A stretch of DNA of 26,871 nt from a virus. The notes below the pieces were generated by a model. The model ran no database searches. It was given only the letters and a program-made list of their open reading frames with translations, and was not told the DNA's origin. The translations under genes and the position numbers were made by a program. Where the stretch lies: positions 1-26,871 of IMG/VR virus record IMGVR_UViG_3300035674_000012, one strand, 5' to 3'. Of this stretch, positions 20,716 to 26,871 are shown piece after piece (the stretch's first letter is position 1; each line of letters opens with the position of its first letter).

Positions 20716-21344
20716 ACGAGGCCCCGCCGCTCCCGCGCTTCGACTGCGAGCATCACCTGCGCCGCCAGGTCCGGCCTGCCCTGCGCCTCGTACTCCGCCA
20801 CGAACGTCTCTCCGAGCTCCCGCGCGGATCTGCCGCCGACCGGTCCTGACGCACCAGCCAGCGACTTCGTCGGGGTTTCTCGCCGCCCATCCGCAGAGTC
20901 GGACGGCGGCGGCGTAGGGCGGTCCGTGATCAGTTCGAGGATCCGCCAGCACACCTTGACGACCTGCGGGACGCCCTGCCGGTTCGCCTGCGCGGTGTCC
21001 CAAAAGTCGTCGAAGTCGTCCGGGTGCAGGTGCCCCCGGACGTAGTCCTTCGCCGCGAGCAGGTTCCGCGGGTCGTCGACGTCGACCTCTTCGGCCTCTT
21101 CGAGCAGGTCGACGACCTGCGTCTCGGACAGGTCCGGGTTCACCCGGAACGTCTTGCCGAAGTACACGAACTCGGCCGTGATCGGGTCGACCTGCTCACC
21201 CGACAGGTCGCCGAGGTCGAGCTGCCGGCCCCGGATCAGCGGCAGCATCGGCCGGTCCATCGCCTCTTGCGCCTGCGCCTGCTGCTCGCGCAGGTCCGGG
21301 CGCGGACCGGTCTGCGGCCCGCGCCTACGTCCCCGCCGCGACAT
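20706..21344 (-). CDS. Tail assembly chaperone (G type)
   Basis: A 212-residue protein starting at ATG 21344 (TGATG junction with the tail tube stop). It has a basic start (SRRGRRRGPQTG), then a conserved-type middle (ITAEFVYFGKTFRVNPDLSE, then LLEEAEEVDVDDP, YVRGHLHPDDFDDFWD, VVKVCWRILELIT), then a Pro/Ser/Thr-rich linker and a last helix. Its position between tail tube and tape measure and the overlap with a -1 frame are diagnostic of the G/GT chaperone pair. The end overlaps the second frame at 20706-20708. Confidence 0.75.
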   Translation of the reverse strand: MSRRGRRRGPQTGPRPDLREQQAQAQEAMDRPMLPLIRGRQLDLGDLSGEQVDPITAEFVYFGKTFRVNPDLSETQVVDLLEEAEEVDVDDPRNLLAAKDYVRGHLHPDDFDDFWDTAQANRQGVPQVVKVCWRILELITDRPTPPPSDSADGRRETPTKSLAGASGPVGGRSARELGETFVAEYEAQGRPDLAAQVMLAVEARERRGLVTV

Positions 21345-21922
21345 CAGACGCCCTTCCGGACGTTCGTGCCCTTGACCTTGAAGATGTTGCCGGACCCGTC
21401 GAGCTCGAACCGGAACTCGCACGGGATCACGGCGATCGCCGGGGCCTTCGCGAACGCCATCTCCATCTCCGCGACGTTGATCGTCGAGTACATGAAGATC
21501 CGCATCGTCGAGTCGGACGACTCCCACAGCAGCGCCGACCGGGTCTCGTTCCCGAGCCCGGGCGGGGTCAGCTCGTTGTCCTCGGTCGCACCCGACCCCG
21601 TCGACGCGATCGTGCCGCCGTTCATCGCCCGCTTCAGGTTCTGCAGGGTGAAGTCGGCCAGGTTGAACGAGAACGACCCCTCACGGGCCACCGTGCGCCA
21701 CTTCACCGGGTCGAGGAACTCGGCGACCGTGACGGCCTCGATCGACGGGGCGTACCGGAACCGCTTCCCGTCCTCGGTCGCGCCGACCTCGATCCACGTC
21801 ACGGACGGCGCGTCGACGTACTTCGAGCCGACCGGCGCGCCCGTGGGGAACGCCGTGCCGGCGGGTGCGTGCCACAGGAACCCGGGGTCCTGCATCAGGA
21901 ACGGAGTTGCCACCGTAGGCAT
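21344..21922 (-). CDS. Major tail (tube) protein
   Basis: A 192-residue protein. ATG 21922 is chosen; the frame runs on upstream only as shadow. Beta-rich sequence (KYVDAPSVTWIEVGATEDGK, FSFNLADFTLQNLKRAMNGG, EMEMAFAKAPAIAVIPCEFR, ELDGSGNIFKVKGTNV) matches the tail-tube fold of siphophages, which stack as hexamer rings. It lies right before the chaperones, the expected order, and stops in TGATG with the chaperone start. Confidence 0.75.
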   Translation of the reverse strand: MPTVATPFLMQDPGFLWHAPAGTAFPTGAPVGSKYVDAPSVTWIEVGATEDGKRFRYAPSIEAVTVAEFLDPVKWRTVAREGSFSFNLADFTLQNLKRAMNGGTIASTGSGATEDNELTPPGLGNETRSALLWESSDSTMRIFMYSTINVAEMEMAFAKAPAIAVIPCEFRFELDGSGNIFKVKGTNVRKGV

Positions 21923-21923
21923 G

Positions 21924-22415
21924 TCAGGCCCCCTGTCCGGCGCGGCGCCGCGGCTTGCCGCTGGTCGCCTTGTCGTCGTTGTCGCCGCTGCCGGCCTGGC
22001 CCGGGTCGGTGTCGCCCTGCGGCGACTCGTCCCCGCCCGGCTGCTGCTCGTCGGCCTCGGTCTGCGCGGCGGCCCACCGGGCGCCCTCGGCCTTCGACGC
22101 GAACCGCCGGCCGGCGCGCGCCAGCTCCGGCGACGCGACCCGCTCCACGACCCCGGCCAGTTCGAGTTCCCACATCTCGACGTGCTCCAAGGGCACTTCC
22201 TGCCCCGTCGTGAAAACGAGGATCCCGGTCCCCGGCCAGTAGATCGGCCCGGTCGCCGTGTACTGCCCGTAGGTCTCCCGCTGCGCCAGCCGGCGCTCCG
22301 CGTAGCTCTGCCGCTCTTCCTGCGTCGCCGAGCCGTGAGGCACCCCCACGGCCGGCGCGGACAGCAGCATGCGCAGCTCGTCGGCGCGCCCGCTGTCCGT
22401 TGTGCTGTCGCCCAT
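21924..22415 (-). CDS. Tail-module accessory protein, 163 aa
   Basis: ATG 22415 is behind GGGAGG. The N-terminus is helical (ERQSYAERRLAQRETYGQ), followed by a beta-rich patch (TATGPIYWPGTGILVFTTGQ, then VEMWELELAGVVERV). The tail is very acidic and Gln/Gly-rich (EADEQQPGGDESPQGDTDPG) and ends in a basic patch. It is coupled to the tail tube gene (1-base gap). The family is not known to me; a tail-tube-associated or decoration role is possible. Confidence 0.6.
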   Translation of the reverse strand: MGDSTTDSGRADELRMLLSAPAVGVPHGSATQEERQSYAERRLAQRETYGQYTATGPIYWPGTGILVFTTGQEVPLEHVEMWELELAGVVERVASPELARAGRRFASKAEGARWAAAQTEADEQQPGGDESPQGDTDPGQAGSGDNDDKATSGKPRRRAGQGA

Positions 22416-22429
22416 GACGGGCCTCCCAT

Positions 22430-22762
22430 TCACCTGATGTCCCGCCGACCGGCGGCCGCCTCGCGCAGGAACGGGCGGCCCGGGTGGCGTCGCCCGGCCC
22501 GGTCCGTCCACCCCTCGTGTTGCATGTACATGTAGTAGTGGCGTCGGGCCCACGCGACGCGGCCTTCCCAGCCCTGCGGGACCCGCCGCACCCGACCCTC
22601 GATCGACCCGGCGCCGGCACCCGACTCCTTCGGGGCGCGCCGCGCACCCTCGACGGCGAGGTCGTCGACGAGGCCCTGCATCACCGCCCGCATCTCCGGC
22701 CCGGTCGCGATGACCCGCTCGGTCGCGTCGAGGTACCTGACGACGGCGAGTTGCTGCGCCAT
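22430..22762 (-). CDS. HK97 gp10-like head-tail/neck protein
   Basis: A 110-residue protein. It has an N-terminal helix (MRAVMQGLVDDLAVEGARRA), then RVRRVPQGWEGRVAW, then RRHYYMYMQHEGWTDRAGRR followed by HPGRPFL. The YMQHE and PGRPFL signatures are those of the HK97-gp10/tail-component family that completes the head-tail joint. It lies between the tail terminator-like gene and the tail genes, as is usual. The start is ATG 22762, two bases after the previous stop. Confidence 0.75.
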   Translation of the reverse strand: MAQQLAVVRYLDATERVIATGPEMRAVMQGLVDDLAVEGARRAPKESGAGAGSIEGRVRRVPQGWEGRVAWARRHYYMYMQHEGWTDRAGRRHPGRPFLREAAAGRRDIR

Positions 22763-22763
22763 G

Positions 22764-23240
22764 TCACACCCCCGCCGCGACGATCGTCACCGTGACCGTG
22801 ATCCCGCGGTTCACCGTCACCAAGGTGAACCCGTCCCGGTCCAAGCCGACGACGACGGGGTCGGCGTCGCCCGACGTGACGACGACCCGCCCGAACGCGC
22901 CCGCCAAGGGCGGGTTCGCGTGGACCGCGTCCGTGATCGCGTCCTCGATCCGGTCCGCGATCAGCTCCGCCTCGGCGATGTCGTCGCCGAGCTCAACCAC
23001 GCGGACCCGAACGTCGAACGTCATCACCAGTTCGTGCGCCGCGTTCCGCTCCGCGAGGACGTCGCGGCGCACCCACCGCAGGACACCCCCGTACACCAGC
23101 CGCCGCGTCGGCTCCGGCGGCATCGCCGCCGCGACCTCCACGCCGTGCAGCGCCCCGCCCGGCTCCGCCTGCTCGGCGTAGTCGGCGATCCGGCCGATGA
23201 CCGACCGCCGCACCGCACCCTTGACCGCTACCGTCGACAT
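22764..23240 (-). CDS. Tail terminator / minor tail completion-like protein
   Basis: A 158-residue protein starting at ATG 23240. An amphipathic start (AVKGAVRRSVIGRIADYAEQ) is followed by an alpha/beta domain (LVMTFDVRVRVVELGDDIAE, then a helix AELIADRIEDAITDAV, then RVVVTSGDADPVVVGLDRDG and a last strand). Strand-helix-strand domains of this length between connector and gp10-like proteins are typical of tail terminators (gpU-like). The assignment rests mostly on gene order. Confidence 0.6.
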   Translation of the reverse strand: MSTVAVKGAVRRSVIGRIADYAEQAEPGGALHGVEVAAAMPPEPTRRLVYGGVLRWVRRDVLAERNAAHELVMTFDVRVRVVELGDDIAEAELIADRIEDAITDAVHANPPLAGAFGRVVVTSGDADPVVVGLDRDGFTLVTVNRGITVTVTIVAAGV

Positions 23241-23245
23241 GCCGG

Positions 23246-24109
23246 TCACCCGAACCCTGGTCGCGGCGACGGGTGCCGCCGGTAGATCGCGTCGACGGCC
23301 GGCAGGCCCGTCGACTCCTCCGACGGCGCCCGGTACGTCGTCGACGTCTGGTCGGTCGTGACGACCCGCCGCTCCGCGTTGTCCGGCAACGCCGACTGCC
23401 CTTCGAGCGCCAGGGACTTGAACCGCAGCCGCGCCCCCCGCACGATGTCGACCGGTGGCCGGTCGTGGCCGTGCTCGACCTCGACCACGATGTTCCGGCC
23501 GCCGGCCGGCCACTCCCGCGGCAACGTCAGCAGCCCCTGGTCGTCGAACCCGACCTTCGCGAGTTCCGGCACCGTGAACGCCGTCCCACCGACCCGGACG
23601 GACCGCACCGCCCGGATCATCGTGTGCGGCAGCTCCAACCAGGTACGGCCCCGACCGGACAGCACGCACCGCGCGAACCGCGGCACCCACGCCTGCCCCG
23701 TCATCAGCTCGCACTCGTCTTCGGTCTCGGCGCGGACCTCGACCAGCCGGGACGTCGGGTACTTCGCCGTCGACGCGAGGGTCGAGTCGGCCGCCCGCGC
23801 CTCCGCGATGCTGAAATAGAACCCGCCGACCACCTGAATCACGTCCTGGTCGAGAACGATCGCGTCGCCGCCGATGTTCAACGCCCACTGCACGACCAGC
23901 TCGTCGAGGACGTCCCGGCCGGGGAAGTCGTACGCGTACTCGTGGTCGGCGCCCGGGCCGGACGCGTTGACCGGCCCGTGCACGACCGTCCCGTCGCCCC
24001 GCAGCACGGTCACGACGACGTTCCCCGTCGCGTCCGTCGCCACCTCGTCGAGGTGGAACGTCCGCGACAGGGTCGCCTTCGCCGTCCTGAGGACTCGGAA
24101 CGTGGTCAC
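23246..24109 (-). CDS. Head-tail connector/adaptor protein
   Basis: A 287-residue protein starting at GTG 24109 behind GAAGGCG. The first about 100 residues are Ig-like strands (NVVVTVLRGDGTVVHGPVNA). The rest holds helices and a connector-like motif: helical FYFSIAEARAADSTLASTAK, then LVEVRAETEDECELMTGQAW, then RCVLSGRGRTWLELPHTMIR, and a C-terminal loop ending in SPRPGFG. The 'sec...V...tdeceltg..W' helix pattern is like phage head-tail connectors fused to an N-terminal domain. Gene order agrees. Confidence 0.65.
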   Translation of the reverse strand: MTTFRVLRTAKATLSRTFHLDEVATDATGNVVVTVLRGDGTVVHGPVNASGPGADHEYAYDFPGRDVLDELVVQWALNIGGDAIVLDQDVIQVVGGFYFSIAEARAADSTLASTAKYPTSRLVEVRAETEDECELMTGQAWVPRFARCVLSGRGRTWLELPHTMIRAVRSVRVGGTAFTVPELAKVGFDDQGLLTLPREWPAGGRNIVVEVEHGHDRPPVDIVRGARLRFKSLALEGQSALPDNAERRVVTTDQTSTTYRAPSEESTGLPAVDAIYRRHPSPRPGFG

Positions 24110-24113
24110 CGGG

Positions 24114-24629
24114 TCAGCTCTGCGCCTTCTTCGGCGCCTGCCGGCCCTGCGGCGGCTGCGCCTGCCCGCCGCTCTCCTTCGCCGCCTTCGCCCGGGCCTG
24201 CGCCGCCTGCTTGCGGGCCTGCTGCCGGGCCTTGATCCCGATCTCCGGGTCGACGCCGTCCGCTTCGTCCAACGCGACCGCCATCTTCTCGTTCCGCTTC
24301 ATCAGTTCGAGGTTCGAGTTCGGCGGCGGCACTTCGAGGACCCCGGTCGGGTCCGTCTCGGTCACCAGCGCCCGACCCGAGTCCGACACCCGGACACCCC
24401 GCGCCGACAGCTCGTCCTGCATCGGCGAGTCGTCGCCGTCGAGCAGTTCGTTCGTCGGGTCGTACGGGTAGGGGTCCTGCGTCCCCTTCGCCTTCATCGC
24501 CTGCTGCGCGTACGTCTTCGCGGCCTCGGCCGCGTCCCCCTGCGGAGTACGCGCCTCCGGCTCGTTCGGGCCCGTCGCCGGGGTCTCGTTGATCGGGGTC
24601 GGCTCGGCCCCGGGCTTCTCTTCAGCCAT
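24114..24629 (-). CDS. Acidic, Ala/Lys-rich head-module protein
   Basis: A 171-residue protein with ATG 24629, overlapping the end of the methyltransferase-like gene by 8 bases. It starts with an acidic disordered region (about 40 residues), contains YPYDPTNELL and VLEVPPPNSNLELMKRNEK, and ends in a long Ala/Lys/Gln-rich coiled-coil (KARQQARKQAAQARAKAAKE) with a Gly/Gln/Pro tail. Such a mixed-charge, low-complexity protein may be a scaffold, internal or head-assembly protein. The family is not recognised. Confidence 0.65.
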   Translation of the reverse strand: MAEEKPGAEPTPINETPATGPNEPEARTPQGDAAEAAKTYAQQAMKAKGTQDPYPYDPTNELLDGDDSPMQDELSARGVRVSDSGRALVTETDPTGVLEVPPPNSNLELMKRNEKMAVALDEADGVDPEIGIKARQQARKQAAQARAKAAKESGGQAQPPQGRQAPKKAQS

Positions 24630-25200
24630 GGCTGCTCTGTTCCTTCCCGTGGATTTCCACGACTCCGAACCCGATCGGCTGCTCGGTCCCGACCAGCTCC
24701 CGGGTGTGGTCCGGCGCCAGGCCCGACCAGAACTGCGCGACGCCCGGACGGCCCGGGTCCGCGATCCCCTGCACCAGCACCAGCCCACCGGGCCGCGTGA
24801 GCGGCCCGTACGTGTGGAAGTCGGCGCGGCACTCTTCCTCGGCGGCGGCCGCGGACAGCACGACCGCGTCGGCGCCGTGCCCGGCGAGCTGGTCGCTCAC
24901 CCGCTGCACGGTCCCGCGGTCCCGCCGGTCCCCGACGATCTCGACGACGCCCTCCGGCAGGCGCGGGCGGCCGAACGCCGGCCCCGGCTCCACGGGGGTC
25001 GGGGCCACCCCGACCACCTGCACGCCGAGCGCCCACCACGCCCACCACACCGCCGCGCCGGACCCGACGTCGACGACCGTCCGGGGCCGGAGGTCGTCGA
25101 CGGCTTCGAGGGCCGCCCACAGCTCGTGCGGGCTCACCCGCGCGCCCCTGCGGACAGCCTCGAACGCGACGTCGCGGCACAGCTCTCCGGACACCGTCAT
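24622..25200 (-). CDS. Methyltransferase-like protein (Methyltransf_24/CmcI type), degenerate
   Basis: A 192-residue protein with ATG 25200 (TGATG with the decoration gene stop). Motif I VVDVGSGAA (42-50) and the layout AALEAVDDLRPRTV match a class I SAM-binding domain, and RADFHTYGPLTRPGGLVLVQ is the post-II region of the Methyltransf_24/CmcI family. The segment where these enzymes carry Asp-Gly-x-His is here VVLSAAAAEEE, so metal-binding and catalytic residues seem lost. It sits in the capsid operon between the decoration-like and acidic genes. It may be a structural or adapter relic, or an enzyme with altered chemistry. Confidence 0.65.
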   Translation of the reverse strand: MTVSGELCRDVAFEAVRRGARVSPHELWAALEAVDDLRPRTVVDVGSGAAVWWAWWALGVQVVGVAPTPVEPGPAFGRPRLPEGVVEIVGDRRDRGTVQRVSDQLAGHGADAVVLSAAAAEEECRADFHTYGPLTRPGGLVLVQGIADPGRPGVAQFWSGLAPDHTRELVGTEQPIGFGVVEIHGKEQSSHG

Positions 25201-25556
25201 CACTCCGAGAACTGCAGCACCGACGCCCGGCCGGTCACGGCGACGCCGGTCCCGCCCAACGTCGCCGTCACCCGGACGAACCGCTTCGACACCCGCGCGT
25301 TCGACACCGCGTTGCCGACCCCGGCGACGGACGGCGTCGACGACCCCGGGACCGCCGTCCACCCGGACTCGCCCGTGTCGGACTCTTCGAGCGACGCGAC
25401 CGCCGTCGGGGTCGTGCCGGTCGCCGCCGTGACGTGGAGCATCACGATGGCGTCGGACACCTGCCCGCTGTTACCGATCGCGCCCGAGGTGTACGTGCCG
25501 GCGGCCGCGGCGTCGAACCGCAACGCCTGGTCACCGAATGCGCTCCGCTGTCCCAT
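25200..25556 (-). CDS. Head decoration-like protein
   Basis: A 118-residue protein starting at ATG 25556 behind GGGAAGGGG, just after the capsid gene. Strand-rich sequence (SDAIVMLHVTAATGTTPTAV, SLEESDTGESGWTAV, KRFVRVTATLGGTGVAVTGR) resembles a small beta-sandwich of the kind that decorates siphophage capsids or forms head fibres. The 'EESDTGESGWTAV...KRFVRVTA' pattern recurs in such proteins. The exact role is inferred from position. Confidence 0.65.
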   Translation of the reverse strand: MGQRSAFGDQALRFDAAAAGTYTSGAIGNSGQVSDAIVMLHVTAATGTTPTAVASLEESDTGESGWTAVPGSSTPSVAGVGNAVSNARVSKRFVRVTATLGGTGVAVTGRASVLQFSE

Positions 25557-25584
25557 GCCTGCCCCTTCCCGGTGCCTAGGCGGA

Positions 25585-26871
25585 TCAGAACGTCGGCGCG
25601 ACCAGGCCGGTCCCGCTGATGTTCTGCACCGCGTTCGAGAACCGGCGGAAGGTGTACGCGAAGTAGCCGTACAGCACGAGCTGCACGCCGAGGGAACCGG
25701 CGGCCGGCTGCTCGGCCCGGATGAACACCGGCGCGTTCGGGTCCTCCCACAGGTGGCACTCGTCGGTGTCGACGACGTAGATCTTGTCCTCGTTCGTGCC
25801 GGCGCCCGCGTTCGTGGGGATGTTGTTGTCGGTCACGACGACCAGGCCGGACGGCAGGACACCCCGCGCGCCGGACCCGTACTGCGTGCCCAGGTTGACG
25901 CCCATGGCGTTCCCGGCGATGCCGGGCTGCGCGAACGCCGGCCACGACGACGAAAGCTGCGACTGCAGCCAGAACCAGCGCCGCGAGTGCATGAGCGCGA
26001 TCTTCGCCGAGCCGTACCCGAGCAGGGACGACTCGACGCCGGCCGCCGCGCCGAGGATCTTCGGCCACAGCAGCGCCGCCGTCGGTGAACCGGAGGTGAA
26101 CAGGTTCGCGACGGACACCGCGTCGAGGCCCGTCGCGGCCTGCGTGATCAGGGTCGCGTCGAGGGTCTGCGCGTACCGGCGGAACAGGTCGTCCATGACG
26201 ACGTTCTCGATGCCGGTGCCGCGCTCGATCGCCTGCCGGCTGATCGTCTGCTGCCCCGCCGCGGTCTGCACGTTCTCCGTCAGGATCGTGTCGTCCATGT
26301 CCTGGTTCGGGACGTTGGTGTTCTCCGTCGCCTGCAGACCCACGGTCGTCGCCGTGGTGATCCGGCTGATGTTGACCTGCATGCCGGTCTCGGGCAGGTC
26401 GTGCCGGTTCATCGCGTCGGCGAAAGGCCGCAGGTTCGAGATCGCCGGGGCGTACATCTCGGTCAGGTACTGCGGGACCACGAGGCCGGCGAACGCGCCG
26501 GTGCCGACGGCGCGTTCGAGGTACTGGCCGCGCTCGACCCGCTCCTCCTGCATGTGCCGGGCGAGACGCTGCTCGGCTTCGAGGTCACCCGTGCGGTAGT
26601 GCTGCGCCACGACGTCGCGGACGAACTGCCCGCCACCGCGGGTGTTCTGCTGGTTGTACGTCCGCTCTTCGCGGGAGACCCGGACGACGTGGTCGTACGG
26701 CGCCGGCTGGCCGCCGCGCTGCTGCCCGGACGACGGGCCGACCGGCGACGGCGCGGTGACCCCGGTCGAGGTGCGCTGCGACAGTTCGTCCTCGGTCTGC
26801 AGCTCCGCGGCGCGGGTGCGGCGGGCGATGTCGAGACGGTGCTCGACGCCCTTCGCCCGGGTCAGGCAGTC
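25585..26871 (-). CDS. HK97-fold major capsid protein (5' end outside window)
   Basis: The frame is open from the right edge to a stop at 25585: 428 residues visible, with no start upstream of a GTG at 26610. The first about 90 residues form a helical, charged and Gly/Gln-rich region (scaffold/delta-domain-like: HRLDIARRTRAAELQTEDEL). The HK97 core follows: GLVVPQYLTEMYAPAISNLR, MQVNISRITTATTVG, TISRQAIERGTGIENVVMDD, then the P- and A-domain with LLGYGSAKIALMHSRRWFW and LPSGLVVVTDNNIPTN, ending VQNISGTGLVAPTF. It self-assembles into the capsid. Protease, portal and terminase genes are expected just outside the window. Confidence 0.85.
   Translation of the reverse strand, partial: DCLTRAKGVEHRLDIARRTRAAELQTEDELSQRTSTGVTAPSPVGPSSGQQRGGQPAPYDHVVRVSREERTYNQQNTRGGGQFVRDVVAQHYRTGDLEAEQRLARHMQEERVERGQYLERAVGTGAFAGLVVPQYLTEMYAPAISNLRPFADAMNRHDLPETGMQVNISRITTATTVGLQATENTNVPNQDMDDTILTENVQTAAGQQTISRQAIERGTGIENVVMDDLFRRYAQTLDATLITQAATGLDAVSVANLFTSGSPTAALLWPKILGAAAGVESSLLGYGSAKIALMHSRRWFWLQSQLSSSWPAFAQPGIAGNAMGVNLGTQYGSGARGVLPSGLVVVTDNNIPTNAGAGTNEDKIYVVDTDECHLWEDPNAPVFIRAEQPAAGSLGVQLVLYGYFAYTFRRFSNAVQNISGTGLVAPTF

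Noticed and set aside
18108-20849. Long plus-strand open frame (913 codons) opposite the tape measure and chaperone genes
   Set aside because: High GC makes antisense frames long by chance; composition is Arg/Pro/His/Asp-rich low complexity with no domain, and the minus-strand tape measure is clearly real.
20870-20876. AAACCCC on the minus strand as a slippery heptamer for the chaperones
   Set aside because: It is in phase with the -1 frame (AAC CCC) rather than the upstream frame (GAA ACC CCG), so it does not fit a -1 slip from the first chaperone.
1-26871. tRNA genes, CRISPR arrays and insertion sequences
   Set aside because: No cloverleaf-like sequence with a TTCGAAT-type arm, no regularly spaced repeat-spacer pattern and no transposase or terminal inverted repeats were noticed by eye.

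Overview
The window is about 26.9 kb of very GC-rich DNA. Codons end almost always in G or C, GTG starts are frequent, genes join by 4-base GTGA/ATGA or 1-base TGATG overlaps, and two genes look leaderless. All this points to an actinomycete host (Streptomyces, Micromonospora or Pseudonocardia type). The gene content is that of a temperate tailed (siphovirus-like) phage joined to a plasmid-type DNA-transfer module, so a phage-plasmid or hybrid prophage is the best reading. No integrase, replication initiator, portal, terminase or endolysin lies inside the window.

Left part, plus strand (1-7.1 kb). A cut-off gene leads into a 781-residue membrane-anchored FtsK/SpoIIIE/TraB-type DNA translocase. 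Behind it is a 219-base gap carrying four CCGGAAAG repeats, which could be the translocase's DNA recognition site. Then follow small membrane proteins, a DUF550/MazG-like dNTP pyrophosphohydrolase, a membrane-anchored GIY-YIG nuclease-like protein, a proline-rich protein, a zinc-finger-like peptide and a flavohaemoglobin-type globin. One secreted-looking gene (5995 down to about 5560) runs the opposite way and appears frameshifted. A long hairpin at 7084-7123 ends this unit.

Middle part, plus strand (7.1-11.25 kb). A perfect 18-base palindrome overlaps a -10 element placed 7 bases before an ATG. It probably controls a tight string of about fifteen small genes: membrane peptides, a double helix-turn-helix protein, a zinc-ribbon peptide, a nucleoside 2-deoxyribosyltransferase-like protein and a small excisionase-like DNA-binding protein. 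A 12-bp-stem terminator at 11264-11293 closes it and separates it from the convergent late genes.

Right part, minus strand (26.87 down to 11.3 kb). This is the virion module, read from the right edge: major capsid protein (5' end outside), decoration-like protein, a degenerate methyltransferase-like protein, a small acidic protein, head-tail connector, tail terminator-like protein, gp10-like neck protein, an accessory protein, tail tube, two overlapping tail assembly chaperones (-1 frame), a 1170-residue tape measure with three exact 135-bp-period repeats and an M15-like peptidase domain, four minor tail proteins including an Asp-box/Ig/carbohydrate-binding fibre, a small protein and a holin-like protein. 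Transfer, DNA/nucleotide handling and virion genes are thus carried on one replicon, with transfer and accessory genes transcribed toward the late operon.
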